DNA of 64,000 nt from Litchfieldia sinesaloumensis (GCF_900156865.1 NZ_LT732529.1:2606460-2670459), one strand, 5' to 3'; positions 41,912 to 52,035 are shown, counted from the stretch's first letter. Translations and numbers: made by a program. Notes: generated by a model from the letters alone, not told the origin.

Positions 41912-41953
41912 TGTATTATCTGATTTTTCAGATAATACATGGATACGCTTTCA
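41912..41953 (-). promoter_or_regulatory. Palindrome and cre-like site upstream of the GH59 gene
   Basis: A perfect 12-bp inverted repeat (TGTATTATCTGA, TTTT, then its complement; 41912-41939) directly abuts TGGATACGCTTTCA (41940-41953), which fits the CcpA cre consensus with one mismatch. The palindrome lacks a T-run on the minus strand, so it is more likely an operator than a terminator. The rest of 41726-42036 has no gene. Confidence 0.5.
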
Positions 41954-42030
41954 TTATTTCACATTCCTTATCATCTTCTATACTAATTTATTGACTACAT
42001 TTACTACTTTTTTTACATGTTCTATTATTT

Positions 42031-42063
42031 AAAAAAGAACCTGTCTTTTTAGACAGGCTCTTA
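42031..42063 (-). terminator. Intrinsic terminator after the heparinase II/III-like gene
   Basis: AAGAACCTGTCT pairs with AGACAGGCTCTT (one mismatch), followed on the minus strand by TTTTTTA. Confidence 0.85.
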
Positions 42064-42072
42064 TACTAAAAT

Positions 42073-43902
42073 TCATAAATAGGTAAAAGTAAATTCTACT
42101 GCAATAAATTCATCTGCTTCCTTCACAATAAAATCAAGTATAAAGAAATTTTCAGTTTCACCAAAGTGATTAATAAACTCTTGTGGTCGTAAAACAAATT
42201 CTAGTTGGTTGGCATCATACGTTATTTTTAGTTTTTGCTCCCCTTCTACTAGAATAATTCCACCATTCAATTTCGCGATTTTAAGTGCAGGAGTAATAAA
42301 ACGTTCTACAATGGATATAGGGGGGATAGTAAACTGGAATGTATCTCTTAAAATTAAACTAGTAACCTTCTTATTCCATTTAAATTCTCTTGTTAGCCCA
42401 TGTAATGTATCAACATTATACGTTTTCTCCAGATTCATTACTATTTCGTCAATATCTTCCCCTGTTTTTACATTCTTTATAGTAGCAAAACTTGACCGAC
42501 CTTCAACTTGATAAGAGTTATTAATTATAGGTACAGAATGCCCTTGTGAACCGTTACATACGAATGTATATCTCTCAGCACCGAAATAACCATCACAATA
42601 CATTCCACTCCCCAAATCTTTTAATAGAGTTTCACCTTGCTTCTGTAAGATAAAATGTCCCACATCATTATGATTATGTGGTTCATCATTGTGTCCTCCT
42701 TTACAAGCAAAGACCGAGTCATCGTATCTAGATATAAACCATTGGGAACTCGGTAGATAAAATGTATCATTCTTCCACGGATTCCCCACTTCATCTGCAT
42801 TAAACCATAGTAGATTTCGAATGGCAGGTGCCCACCTACTACAATGATCTTCTGTATAGTGCGCTCTTAGGCCAATCTCTGGTACTTCAAAATCAGGATA
42901 CAGTCGTTTAAGATAGTGACTAACCCCTAGAAATACAGATGCTGTCTGAGTGGAATCAGAAAAATTAACAACTTGGTCCTTATAAGTGAAGCATTTTTGC
43001 TGAAAAAGGGAGATTTGATGGACTTTTTCTGACTGAAATAAATCAATGGAATTTGCTGTTTTTTTCTTGAGTAAATCTGCAAAATACACAAAGTATCCGA
43101 AACCGTATTGCCAGTAACCGTACCCCTCCAAACACGCCCCATCATCATTAAAACCTTCTAAGTAGTATTCAATTGCACTTAATACACGTCCCAAAATGGA
43201 TGAAAGCATTTCTTCATCCTTAACTAGATGTATAGCGGCCGAACCAATCGAACCACCACAAACCGCAGCCCAGTTATGTGTGGACGTTTCCCACTCAAAA
43301 TTTGTTTGGTTACAAAATGGTAGTAAGACTCTTTTATATACTTCTTCAGTCATCCTCCGTTTTACTAACGGATCAATAAGATTCTCACCAATTTTTAATA
43401 TTTCGCTAAGTGTAAATGCCGTCTCAGCAGAAAATAAGTCAATCGTATAAATAGGTTGATAAATACTCCCATCAACCACATCCTCAATTTCACTTTCCAA
43501 TTCTTTTCTATTAGTAAGGTGTGCAGGCAATGCCCATGTATATTCATTACAAATGGACCAAATGGTATTGTGTAATTCTTGAAGATACTCAGGTTCACTC
43601 GGCTCAAGCAAAGCCATGATGGCAAAAGTATTCAACCTTTTTCTTTTTTCAAAATATACCCGCTCATATTCCAGACGCAAACCGGAATCTCTAAAAATGG
43701 TAAACATTGAAAATGTAGGTTCCTCAATCGGTTTCCCCAGCAATCGGTTTGCTTCAATCCTAATTTCATCAAGTAAAGGCTGATAAGCTGCCTTTTTCTT
43801 AATTGAACTAAACCAACAATCCTGCTCATTTTGTGAGGAGAATAACAAAGAATAATGACTATTAGTTAATAAACGCTTAATTTCTCCCGCATATAAAGAC
43901 AT
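42073..43902 (-). CDS. Heparinase II/III-family protein (probable polysaccharide lyase)
   Basis: 609 residues, no signal peptide, so cytoplasmic. Residues 1-380 form an (alpha/alpha) toroid with THNWAAVCGGSIGSAAIHL and CLEGYGYWQYGFGYFVYFADLL; residues about 390-600 are a beta-sandwich with the family motif GGHNDEPHNHNDVGHFILQ and a GAERYTF segment. Heparinase II/III-type lyases (PL12, PL15, PL17, PL21 and relatives) cleave uronate-containing glycans by beta-elimination, leaving unsaturated uronyl ends. Those ends are exactly what the GH88 enzyme of this locus removes. Intracellular location implies action on imported oligosaccharides. The CAZy family cannot be fixed by eye. Confidence 0.82.
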   Translation of the reverse strand: MSLYAGEIKRLLTNSHYSLLFSSQNEQDCWFSSIKKKAAYQPLLDEIRIEANRLLGKPIEEPTFSMFTIFRDSGLRLEYERVYFEKRKRLNTFAIMALLEPSEPEYLQELHNTIWSICNEYTWALPAHLTNRKELESEIEDVVDGSIYQPIYTIDLFSAETAFTLSEILKIGENLIDPLVKRRMTEEVYKRVLLPFCNQTNFEWETSTHNWAAVCGGSIGSAAIHLVKDEEMLSSILGRVLSAIEYYLEGFNDDGACLEGYGYWQYGFGYFVYFADLLKKKTANSIDLFQSEKVHQISLFQQKCFTYKDQVVNFSDSTQTASVFLGVSHYLKRLYPDFEVPEIGLRAHYTEDHCSRWAPAIRNLLWFNADEVGNPWKNDTFYLPSSQWFISRYDDSVFACKGGHNDEPHNHNDVGHFILQKQGETLLKDLGSGMYCDGYFGAERYTFVCNGSQGHSVPIINNSYQVEGRSSFATIKNVKTGEDIDEIVMNLEKTYNVDTLHGLTREFKWNKKVTSLILRDTFQFTIPPISIVERFITPALKIAKLNGGIILVEGEQKLKITYDANQLEFVLRPQEFINHFGETENFFILDFIVKEADEFIAVEFTFTYL

Positions 43903-43960
43903 CTCGGTTCCCCCATATACTTTATTACCGCTAATTAAACACTATCTCTTCCAATAATAA

Positions 43961-43996
43961 AAATACGTCCTCCCTCAAATGCAAGAAGACGTTTTA
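43961..43996 (-). terminator. Weak hairpin terminator between DUF2264 and heparinase-like genes
   Basis: ACGTCCTC faces GAAGACGT (one G-T pair), with ATTTTTATTA following on the minus strand. It may reduce read-through into the downstream gene. Confidence 0.55.
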
Positions 43997-44028
43997 GATA
44001 TATAATGATAAATGTCTATTTAAAGTAC

Positions 44029-45885
44029 CTATCTTCTATTAATTTCAATTTTATCACTGTAAGGTAAACGGATGACTAGCCGATCAGGCATAATATTCAC
44101 TTCTGGTGTTTCATTCCATTCACTTACTGTAGTATTATTTAGTGCCTCACCATATACAGCACTAACAAGCCAATTACTACCAGTTAGAATTTTTGTTTTC
44201 GCAGTTGGAATAATCGTACGAGAATGTAGTAGATTTGTGTTTGCATTTGGATATATGAGTTCCGTTTTACCATCAGCTTGAAGACACTTGATACCAGAAG
44301 CACCCCATGGCATATATGCGATGCATCCCTTTTCGCTCTCAGTAAAATCAAGTGATACATTGCTGTTCTTACCCTCAAGTCCTAGGGCAAAACCACCTTC
44401 TGCACAATCAAGTTCTCTATTTGAATGAATACTATGAATCCTCACATGCCACGGAACTCCTGGAATAATCCATGTCATGATTTCAACATCATGCCAAGGC
44501 TTCCAGCGCGTATATATATAATTATCTTCTATAACAAATTCCTCACTACATCTTTTTACTCGGTAAATATTATCTCCTTCACTTAATGCAAGTGTAGAAT
44601 CAAATGCACCTTGTGCCAAGCCCCATTCAGCTCTTGGTACACTAAATCCAAAAGTATTTGAGTAGACAAATTTTTCGTATTTGGCAGATGTATGGGTATG
44701 ATCATTTGTTGACCGATGACCAGAATTAAAAGCCATAATATGTTCATTTTTTTCATCATGATAAATGATGAAATGTGGTTCTTTTTGAACAGATTTAGCT
44801 TTTAATGTGGGGTAGCTTTCTTCTTCTACTCCCCAAAAAGGATGTTCTTCAGGCAATGCCAAAGGTAAGAAAGACTTTAGAGACCAATATGGAGAACCTG
44901 GAGAATTATAATTTTCACCGACTATTAAATTCGGGTATGTATATCCGATTGTCAGAATTCCGCTATCATTAAAGATTGGTTGTTTCATCCACCATCTTAT
45001 ATTTCTTAGTAATAAACCCTTCATAACTCCTAATGGAAATGGTTCAATTCCTGCATATATAGCCGCACTCCAAAATGCAGACTGAGCAAAGCGATATGTC
45101 ATACTTCGACCATATGGAATAGAAGAACCATCAGCAGAAGACCAATAGATGAAATCCTTCGCAAAAGCTTCTGCCCGTTCCTTATAAACCTGAGCGCGCG
45201 ATGAATCTTCATGTTCCATTAGTCTTGCATATATAAGAGAGAAATAGTGAATTGCAAAAGGAATATAGTAATCTGAATGCCCACCTTCTCCATCAGAATA
45301 CCAACCATTTGATATATAAAAGTCATCTATTCGATTTAAATTGGTTTCTATAACCTCTTTTTCAAAGTGTTGACCAACATTTTTCAGTCCCAAGTTAACT
45401 AATACCGGGAAGAATAACCAGTTGCAATCCCATACTTTGTATTTATTAATTTGACGTAACCAATTCGCAAAATTATTCTTCTCTTCCACCGATAGTGGAT
45501 CCCATACTTTTTCCGGGATCAGGAGAAGAGCTAGACCAAAGGCCGCCATTTCAACTATGCGTTGATCATATTCATTAATATCGCCCCAATATTCTTCGTG
45601 ATTGGGATTTGTTCCATTTCTAATTCCTTGAAGGTGCACTTCCCAGAGATCATAGTTCTCACTTGTATTCACAAGATATGGAACTAGTCCCCACAAAATT
45701 CTCGAAAACCCTTCCATCTCAGCAATAGAGTCAGAATATGCAGCACTTGTATTCCCTAGTTTTAGTCGAGCCAATCCCTTACTGTAAAAGGGTTTTATTG
45801 GATCGCATATTTGCTTTAGTAAAATACAAAAGTCTTCTCTTGTTTTAATAGGATTCGTTTTTATGGGTGAATGATAAGTATTCAT
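44029..45885 (-). CDS. DUF2264 family protein (probable uronate-active glycoside hydrolase)
   Basis: 618 residues, no signal peptide. The DUF2264 N-terminal signature is clear: YSKGLARLKLGNTSAAYSD, AEMEGFSRILWGLVP, then WGDINEYDQRIVEMAAFGLALLL and DCNWLFFPVLVNLGL, an (alpha/alpha) barrel about 1-380, with a beta-rich C-terminal half (SGHRSTNDHTHTSAKYEKFVYS). Some DUF2264 proteins have, to my recollection, been reclassified as beta-glucuronidases (GH154), which would suit this locus; this needs checking. AAGGAG precedes the ATG. It lies 51 bp after the GH88 stop in the same operon. Confidence 0.78.
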   Translation of the reverse strand: MNTYHSPIKTNPIKTREDFCILLKQICDPIKPFYSKGLARLKLGNTSAAYSDSIAEMEGFSRILWGLVPYLVNTSENYDLWEVHLQGIRNGTNPNHEEYWGDINEYDQRIVEMAAFGLALLLIPEKVWDPLSVEEKNNFANWLRQINKYKVWDCNWLFFPVLVNLGLKNVGQHFEKEVIETNLNRIDDFYISNGWYSDGEGGHSDYYIPFAIHYFSLIYARLMEHEDSSRAQVYKERAEAFAKDFIYWSSADGSSIPYGRSMTYRFAQSAFWSAAIYAGIEPFPLGVMKGLLLRNIRWWMKQPIFNDSGILTIGYTYPNLIVGENYNSPGSPYWSLKSFLPLALPEEHPFWGVEEESYPTLKAKSVQKEPHFIIYHDEKNEHIMAFNSGHRSTNDHTHTSAKYEKFVYSNTFGFSVPRAEWGLAQGAFDSTLALSEGDNIYRVKRCSEEFVIEDNYIYTRWKPWHDVEIMTWIIPGVPWHVRIHSIHSNRELDCAEGGFALGLEGKNSNVSLDFTESEKGCIAYMPWGASGIKCLQADGKTELIYPNANTNLLHSRTIIPTAKTKILTGSNWLVSAVYGEALNNTTVSEWNETPEVNIMPDRLVIRLPYSDKIEINRR

Positions 45886-45920
45886 TAAAAAGAGTCACTC
45901 CTTATTACCCTTTAAATAAA

Positions 45921-45934
45921 TTTAAGCGCTCACT
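45921..45934 (-). promoter_or_regulatory. Possible cre (CcpA) site before the DUF2264 gene
   Basis: TTTAAGCGCTCACT, one mismatch to the degenerate cre consensus, in the gap between the GH88 and DUF2264 genes. A chance match cannot be excluded. Confidence 0.35.
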
Positions 45935-45936
45935 TA

Positions 45937-47064
45937 TTACCAAAATAGTTCACTATTACCCTTTAAAATTGCAAGGCCTTCTACAAAATAATAATCTCCA
46001 TAAATAAGCGGGACATCTAAATTCTTGCCCTCCGGAAAATGACTAGTACCACTAAGAATCAAGCCATCCTGACTTGGATTATCCCAATCGCCATAGTTTT
46101 CGTACAATGATTTTAGAATGTTAATACCGGTAGTTTCATAGATTTTGGCTTCTGAAGTTGGGACCTGTTTAGCAATTAGTAGCAATCCACATGCAGCAAT
46201 TGCTCCTGCAGAAGAATCACGGTACTTCGTAACCCCTTCTGGTATTCTAAAATCCCAATAGGGTACATAATCATCAGGTAAATTTGCAATAAAGAAATGA
46301 GCAACTTTTTTAGCTGCTTGTAAATACTTTTCCTCTTTTGTATTTTTATAGAGTAAAGACATTCCATAAATTGCCCAACCTGCACCTCTTGACCATGCTG
46401 ATTCAGGAGCATACCCCTGGCCCCCGATTGCCTCAATCCTTTCACCACTTTCAGGGTCGAAACGAATGATATGATGGACAGCGCCATCCTCTTGAATAAA
46501 ATGAGCTAATACGGTCTCACCGTGTCTTTTAGCTACATGACTAAATCTCGGATCACCTGTGACTTCGGTCGCCCAAAACAATAGTGATAAATTCATTAAG
46601 CAATCAATAATGGCCCAACCAGAATTATCCTCTCCTTCATACCAAGGATTCCATGCACGAATATAGTTTCCAGATGTATTAAAGCGCCCCATCAGCAAAT
46701 TCGCGACTAGGAGCGCACGTCTTTTGGAATCCTCATTCCCAGTAATCTTAAATCCTGCCACACTTGTTAATGTCCAGATAAAACCCATATCGTGGTCGAG
46801 CTTATAATAATCTGTAATCACATTATCGAGTTTCTCTTCACACTTTTCAGCAATTTCTTTATACGACTCATCCTTATTATTTCTGTATAATAACCAAAGT
46901 AAGCCTGGCCAAAATCCTGCTGTCCACCAATGAGGTGCTTCTAATTGATAATCACCATTCACACATGCATGTGGAAAATTTGCACCAATTTTTTTACTTG
47001 TTCTATTTATCTTTTTATTCACCTTTATCCAAGCTTGTTCTACCCATTCTAAGTTGTTAGTCAT
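45937..47064 (-). CDS. GH88 unsaturated glucuronyl hydrolase
   Basis: 375 residues from the ATG at 47064 (AAGGGTGA ribosome site); upstream in-frame ATGs lie inside the regulator gene and are rejected. (alpha/alpha)6 barrel with GH88 motifs HWWTAGFWPGLLWLLYRN, LDHDMGFIWT (the catalytic Asp region), IIDCLMNLSLLFWATEVTG, GYAPESAWSRGAGWAIYG and YRDSSAGAIAACGLLLIA. It hydrates and removes the 4,5-unsaturated uronic acid left at the non-reducing end by lyases, in the cytoplasm. This GH88 replaces the GH105 enzyme of the B. subtilis yes locus, which suggests a substrate other than rhamnogalacturonan. Confidence 0.9.
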   Translation of the reverse strand: MTNNLEWVEQAWIKVNKKINRTSKKIGANFPHACVNGDYQLEAPHWWTAGFWPGLLWLLYRNNKDESYKEIAEKCEEKLDNVITDYYKLDHDMGFIWTLTSVAGFKITGNEDSKRRALLVANLLMGRFNTSGNYIRAWNPWYEGEDNSGWAIIDCLMNLSLLFWATEVTGDPRFSHVAKRHGETVLAHFIQEDGAVHHIIRFDPESGERIEAIGGQGYAPESAWSRGAGWAIYGMSLLYKNTKEEKYLQAAKKVAHFFIANLPDDYVPYWDFRIPEGVTKYRDSSAGAIAACGLLLIAKQVPTSEAKIYETTGINILKSLYENYGDWDNPSQDGLILSGTSHFPEGKNLDVPLIYGDYYFVEGLAILKGNSELFW

Positions 47065-47119
47065 ACCAATCACCCTTTTTTTGTTTTTAAAAATCAGCCC
47101 TAATCTAAAAAAGTAAGAT

Positions 47120-48733
47120 TTATGCTCTTTCCCCTCTATATTCATTGGGGGTAATTCCAACATAGTTTTTAAATACTTTAATGAAATAACTTTGGTTGTC
47201 ATAACCAAGTCTTTCGCAAATCCGTCCGACTGGATCAATGGTTTGCTCTAGTAGTTCTTTCGCTCTATTAACCTTTGACTTAGTAACATATTCAACAAAG
47301 GTTTCTCCAATCTCTTTTTTAAACAATCGGCTAAAGTAACTGGGATTTAAGAATAGGTGTCCCGCAACTTCATCAAGACTAATTTTCTTTTCAATGTTAA
47401 TAGATACGTATTTACATGCTTCAATGACTTCCTTACGTCGAGTATGAGAGGTAACCTCCCCAATGGCGAACAATAGCGAATCAAAATATTTAACTAACCA
47501 CTCTTGCAATTCATAGACTGATTCAATACCCAGTACTTCTTCATGCAAAACCTCAACTGTATAAGTAGATCCAAAAAATTGTAATGCCTTTAATTTCACC
47601 TTAAGATCTAACAGTAACTTTAATACCCATTCCTTTACCACATCAGAAGAATACTCTTTATCCTGAAAAATCTCTATCCATTGATTTACTAAAGGGAGTA
47701 CTTTCTTTAAATCCTTTTCCAAAATAAGATTTCTTATTTCAACTGACGCTACATCGTACCAAGAGTATAAACCTTCTGTAATATTTGGCTTAGCTTGTTT
47801 TTGTTGAATCTCGCCTCTCTTCATATAGAAGCGTTGATTTGGACTATTTAGCAAACTCTCACACGTAGTTTTGAAAGATCTTTGGCTTTCGATAACAGTT
47901 CCGATAATAAATGAGATTGAGATATTTAAAGTATGTAACACTTTTCTTTGAATTTTAAATAAAAACTCAGTTGCCATACTAACTGAGTCGGACTTTAAAG
48001 TCTTCCTATAAGGAAAGAATAGGAACGATTCTTTATCATGAAAAGTAAAATGTACTGCTTTGCTATCACTAAATTCTTTAAGCTCCTCCCCGATTACATT
48101 TTGAATAGAAAATAGTAAAGTTTCCTCTGATCCGTAGTTTTTCAATGCTGCCCGATAATCCTGAATAAAGCAAAGGGCCGGTATATACTTTGTATTTTTT
48201 ATATCTAAACCTAGTGAATAAGCTTCTGTATACCACTCTTCACGGTTATAAATTGGTTGATGAATGGTCTTTCGAAGAAAGTCTTGTTTGATTGCTTCTT
48301 TATTTCGCTCAACAATATGCTCTATTTCAATCTCTTTTCGTTTTTTTAAGTCTTCAATGTCAAGATGTTCTTTGATCTTAAGGAGTAGGGAGATTAAGTC
48401 AACTGGATTTAGGGTATCTTTTAAGATGTAATCCTTAACATTAAGTCTAATGGCTTGTTGAGCGTAATCAAAATCACTATGACAGGTTAATACACATACC
48501 TGGATATTTTCTTTCATTTTTTTTACCTTTTCAATTAACTGAATACCATTCATTTTAGGCATACCAATATCAGTTATCAGAATATCAGGCATATCTGTCA
48601 TTGCATACTGCAGCGCACTTGCTCCGTTTTCATGTGTACTTTGAAGTTCTAAACCAAGCTCTTCCCATTCTATGGTCTCAGACAACAACTCTAAAACAGG
48701 ATAATCATCATCTACTAGCATCACTTTATACAT
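47120..48733 (-). CDS. YesN-type response regulator with AraC DNA-binding domain
   Basis: 537 residues from the ATG at 48733 (GGGAGGG upstream), overlapping the kinase gene end by 8 bp. Receiver 1-120 (VMLVDDD, Asp55 in ILITDIGMPKMNG, Lys in YILKD); long middle region about 130-430 of unknown fold; C-terminal AraC domain about 438-535 with two HTHs (SLDEVAGHLFLNPSYFSRLFKKEIGETF and DPVGRICERLGYDNQSYFIKVFKNYVGITPNEYR). In the YesM/YesN family it activates the neighbouring transporter and hydrolase genes when the oligosaccharide is sensed outside. Confidence 0.92.
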   Translation of the reverse strand: MYKVMLVDDDYPVLELLSETIEWEELGLELQSTHENGASALQYAMTDMPDILITDIGMPKMNGIQLIEKVKKMKENIQVCVLTCHSDFDYAQQAIRLNVKDYILKDTLNPVDLISLLLKIKEHLDIEDLKKRKEIEIEHIVERNKEAIKQDFLRKTIHQPIYNREEWYTEAYSLGLDIKNTKYIPALCFIQDYRAALKNYGSEETLLFSIQNVIGEELKEFSDSKAVHFTFHDKESFLFFPYRKTLKSDSVSMATEFLFKIQRKVLHTLNISISFIIGTVIESQRSFKTTCESLLNSPNQRFYMKRGEIQQKQAKPNITEGLYSWYDVASVEIRNLILEKDLKKVLPLVNQWIEIFQDKEYSSDVVKEWVLKLLLDLKVKLKALQFFGSTYTVEVLHEEVLGIESVYELQEWLVKYFDSLLFAIGEVTSHTRRKEVIEACKYVSINIEKKISLDEVAGHLFLNPSYFSRLFKKEIGETFVEYVTKSKVNRAKELLEQTIDPVGRICERLGYDNQSYFIKVFKNYVGITPNEYRGERA

Positions 48734-50549
48734 TAGAACTGTTCCCTCCCCTAGAAATAAGCATAAGAATCTTCGTTCCCTTTCCTTCAACACTCGTTAT
48801 TTTCATCGTAAAGGCCTCGCCAAATGTCATACGCATTCTTTCATATACATTCGATAAGCCTAGGCTTGAGAAACCTTTCTTATTCGAAACATTAACGATG
48901 TCCGTCTTAACAGTTAGCTGTTGGTTAACATATGATAAAGTTTCTTCGTCCATGCCTTGCCCATTATCTTCAACGTTAATAATAAAGTCATTTCCTCTAA
49001 CATAGGCTTCAAGAGTAATAGTACCGGTACCTTGGTTTAAGCCATGAATAATTGAATTTTCAATAATAGGTTGTAAAATAAATCGTGGGAATTCTTCCAT
49101 GTGAGCAGTAGGTGAAACGTTTACTACGAGCTCGACCTGTTCCTTTTGTCTCATATTCATTATTTTTACAAAGTCCTCGACGATTTCCACTTCATCCTTA
49201 AAAGGAATCATTCCTTTATCCTTATCTATCGTCATACGTAATAATTTGGATAAGGAGCTAATCATTTCAGCGCTCTCATAATCTCCTTTTCTCATAACTT
49301 TCATTCGAATTGAATTTAATACATTAAAAAGGAAATGGGGATTAATTTGGGCCTGTAACATAGCAAATTCTGCCTTACGCTTTCTGATTTGTGTTTCTGT
49401 AATCTCTCTAATCATTTCGTTAATTCGATCGAGCATAGAATCAAAAGAATGGGCAAGTCGCCCAATTTCATCCTTGGTCCTTATTTGGGAACGAACTTTT
49501 AAATTACCACTTTGTACTCTTTCTACAACATTTCCCAAGCGTACCAGTGGTTTCGTTATTGTTTGAAGTAGATATGTTAATAGTAGAATAAAAATAATAA
49601 ATGAGATCACTTGTGCAATAAATACTTTATTAAAAATTGAATTTAATTTGGATATTGAATGATTATATTGGGCTATAGATACTAGTTCCCAACCATTATA
49701 AGGAATTTTATGATTACTATATAAATAGTCTTGATTTAAAATTTTAATAATGTTCGGGAAACTTTTCTCGCTAAGTTGGCTGATATACGGTGAAGCCTCT
49801 CCAATTCTACTGTTATCAGGATGTGATATGATTTGGTTTCCAGAATCCACCAACATCATTTCAGTTCCTCCAGGCATACTTTTAAAGGCTTGATTAATTT
49901 TATCCTCTAAGAGAGTCACAATGACATATCCATATATTTCAAAATTTGAATCTCGAAGAGTTCTTGCTACCGAAATTTGATATGGATGAAGTTTTTGATC
50001 GGATTTAAACACCGTTGGTTGGGAACCAATCCATATCGTCTCATACCCATACGAATCTTCTAATTCTTTAAACCATGATTCATTAAATAAATTTTCTGGA
50101 TTATACTCCCATGTTGAGTAATTTGTATAATGTTTTCCGTTTTTTAGCAAAATCGTAACATATGATTTTTCACCCAATAATGTAATATTTTCGATTGTTT
50201 TTATAACCTTTGAATGTTCCATATAATCCTGGTAATCATCTTCTGGGACATATTCATTTATATTTTCTATCTTTGCATTTTCCTTTAGGATCATATTTAT
50301 CTCAGAATCTAGTTGGACAAAATTCGCAGCGTAGAGCATGTCATCAAAAATTTTTGTTACATATTCTCCTGCAAGTTTAAGTTCCCGATTTGCATTTAGT
50401 ATCGCCTGCTCTTTCAAGGCATCTTTTGTATAATAACTATAAAAATAAAGTGTTATTATAGTTGGTATTACAATACATATAACAGTTGTTAAAATAACTT
50501 TAAAACGAAAAGAACGGGGCGACAGCATTTGCTGTATCCGTTTCCACAT
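48726..50549 (-). CDS. YesM-type sensor histidine kinase
   Basis: 607 residues: helix about 16-38, extracellular double-Cache-like sensor about 40-300, helix about 305-328, HAMP, then His_kinase with AQINPHFLFNVLNSIRMKV (phospho-acceptor His) near 395 and an ATPase domain with QPIIENSIIHGL and VEDNGQGMD. It pairs with the overlapping AraC-type regulator and would sense the glycan or its fragments outside the cell. Part of the island regulatory pair. Confidence 0.92.
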   Translation of the reverse strand: MWKRIQQMLSPRSFRFKVILTTVICIVIPTIITLYFYSYYTKDALKEQAILNANRELKLAGEYVTKIFDDMLYAANFVQLDSEINMILKENAKIENINEYVPEDDYQDYMEHSKVIKTIENITLLGEKSYVTILLKNGKHYTNYSTWEYNPENLFNESWFKELEDSYGYETIWIGSQPTVFKSDQKLHPYQISVARTLRDSNFEIYGYVIVTLLEDKINQAFKSMPGGTEMMLVDSGNQIISHPDNSRIGEASPYISQLSEKSFPNIIKILNQDYLYSNHKIPYNGWELVSIAQYNHSISKLNSIFNKVFIAQVISFIIFILLLTYLLQTITKPLVRLGNVVERVQSGNLKVRSQIRTKDEIGRLAHSFDSMLDRINEMIREITETQIRKRKAEFAMLQAQINPHFLFNVLNSIRMKVMRKGDYESAEMISSLSKLLRMTIDKDKGMIPFKDEVEIVEDFVKIMNMRQKEQVELVVNVSPTAHMEEFPRFILQPIIENSIIHGLNQGTGTITLEAYVRGNDFIINVEDNGQGMDEETLSYVNQQLTVKTDIVNVSNKKGFSSLGLSNVYERMRMTFGEAFTMKITSVEGKGTKILMLISRGGNSSNV

Positions 50550-50624
50550 AACATCAACCTCCTAGTTGAAGAAAGATGAGGGCAGAATCGGTTTTTACGC
50601 CCCTTACTATTATTCTATCAACAA

Positions 50625-51986
50625 TTATTTATTATTGTCGATTATCTCCTGAGCTCGTTCTTGCGTTGCCTTAATTGTTGCTTCAATATCTTGATCGCCT
50701 AGTATCAGTTTTTCATACTCCTCATTAACTACTTTATATAGTTCAGATTGATATGAAACTGGTGGAATAATCTTAGATGACTTCGCGCTTTGTAATACTT
50801 TTACTAGTGAATCCCTATCTACCTTTTCTGGGTTAACAGTACCTGCAAGAATACCGTCAACTATTTCACCAAGCTCATCTTGGCTTACACCATTCCATGA
50901 TGGAATATTTTTCCCTTGTACCATTTGCCCCTCAGAAGTATACCAACGTATAAATGTATATGCCTCTTCCTTATGCTCAGAATTTGCAGCTACTGACATA
51001 AAGTCAGTTGTTACAGGTGTATAACCGCCTTCATCTCCTGCATCGTTCTTAGGGTATGGAGCTACTGCTACATTAAATTCAAGTGGGAACTGCTCCGTTC
51101 CACCTAATTCAGTGTTCATCCAGCTTCCAATAACAATGGTACTAGAGTCTTGGTTAAAGAACTGATTTCGATAGTGTAGCTTTTGTGAAATAATATCTGT
51201 ATATGGAACTGAAGACTTGTCTTCTTTCTCCATTTGAACACGCATTTCTAGTGTTTTACGGAAAAGTGGACTATCAAAGTTTGATGTGCCATCTGCTTTA
51301 ACAAACTCAGTATTTTCTTCTTCACTTGCAAGTGCTAGTTTCATGAACTCCATCCAACCACCACCTTGAGGACCATGGAAATATGTTCCGTAATGATCAT
51401 CAGTAGTTAGTTTTTTTGCATAATCCATGAACTCATCCCAAGTCCAATCTGTCGGAACTTCTAGACCTGCTTCATCTAAATGATCCTTATTTAATAGGAC
51501 ATACCAAGGATTAAACTTACCAGGTAGAGCATAATATTTTCCATCAATTGTAGTATCTACCTTGTATTCTTCGTTTAATTTATAGCCGTCTTTTTCAATA
51601 AACTCATCGATGGGGGCAACCATACCTAGTGCTACGCGCTGAGCATAACTAGCTGGATCACTAAACATCAATACATCAAGTTGTTCTCCAGAAGCAGCTG
51701 CTAAGTCTAGCTTTTGAAGCGATTCTTGTGTGTCACCTTTTTCACTCAAAATAACGAGGTCCACATCTATGTTAGGGTACTCCTCTTCAAAAGCGGCAAT
51801 GGTTTCCTTCCAGTTATAGCTTTCTTCGTTACCATGAGTATGAAACTTAATGGTAACTGCTTCTTCCGTCTTTTTACTTGTGTCTTTTTCGTTAGATGAG
51901 CTTTCTTCCCCTCCACCACTACATCCAGCTAATACTCCAATTAGCAAGGATGATGCTAAAAGTGATAACCAAAATTTCTTTTTCAT
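50625..51986 (-). CDS. Extracellular sugar-binding lipoprotein of an ABC importer (YesO-like)
   Basis: 453 residues: lipobox LLIGVLAGC (Cys near 22), Ser/Glu/Lys linker, then a family 1 solute-binding protein with VTIKFHTHGNEESYNWKETIAAFEEEYPNIDVDLV, GKYYALPGKFNPWYVLLNKDHL and the aromatic-rich ligand cleft. It should capture oligosaccharides released by the secreted enzyme and deliver them to the two permeases encoded upstream. No ATPase gene is present; a shared MsmX-type ATPase elsewhere in the genome is expected, as for the yes and msm transporters. Confidence 0.92.
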   Translation of the reverse strand: MKKKFWLSLLASSLLIGVLAGCSGGGEESSSNEKDTSKKTEEAVTIKFHTHGNEESYNWKETIAAFEEEYPNIDVDLVILSEKGDTQESLQKLDLAAASGEQLDVLMFSDPASYAQRVALGMVAPIDEFIEKDGYKLNEEYKVDTTIDGKYYALPGKFNPWYVLLNKDHLDEAGLEVPTDWTWDEFMDYAKKLTTDDHYGTYFHGPQGGGWMEFMKLALASEEENTEFVKADGTSNFDSPLFRKTLEMRVQMEKEDKSSVPYTDIISQKLHYRNQFFNQDSSTIVIGSWMNTELGGTEQFPLEFNVAVAPYPKNDAGDEGGYTPVTTDFMSVAANSEHKEEAYTFIRWYTSEGQMVQGKNIPSWNGVSQDELGEIVDGILAGTVNPEKVDRDSLVKVLQSAKSSKIIPPVSYQSELYKVVNEEYEKLILGDQDIEATIKATQERAQEIIDNNK

Positions 51987-52035
51987 AAAACGTATCCCCC
52001 TTTTACTTTATTATCGCTCTCCATTTCTGAAAAGA

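Noticed and set aside
41912-41939. Terminator of an upstream transcript
   Set aside because: No T-run on either strand and no gene ending there; an operator is more likely.
47064-47238. N-terminal extension of the GH88 protein
   Set aside because: The extension lies within the AraC-type regulator gene and has no ribosome site; the ATG at 47064 has one and fits the family length.
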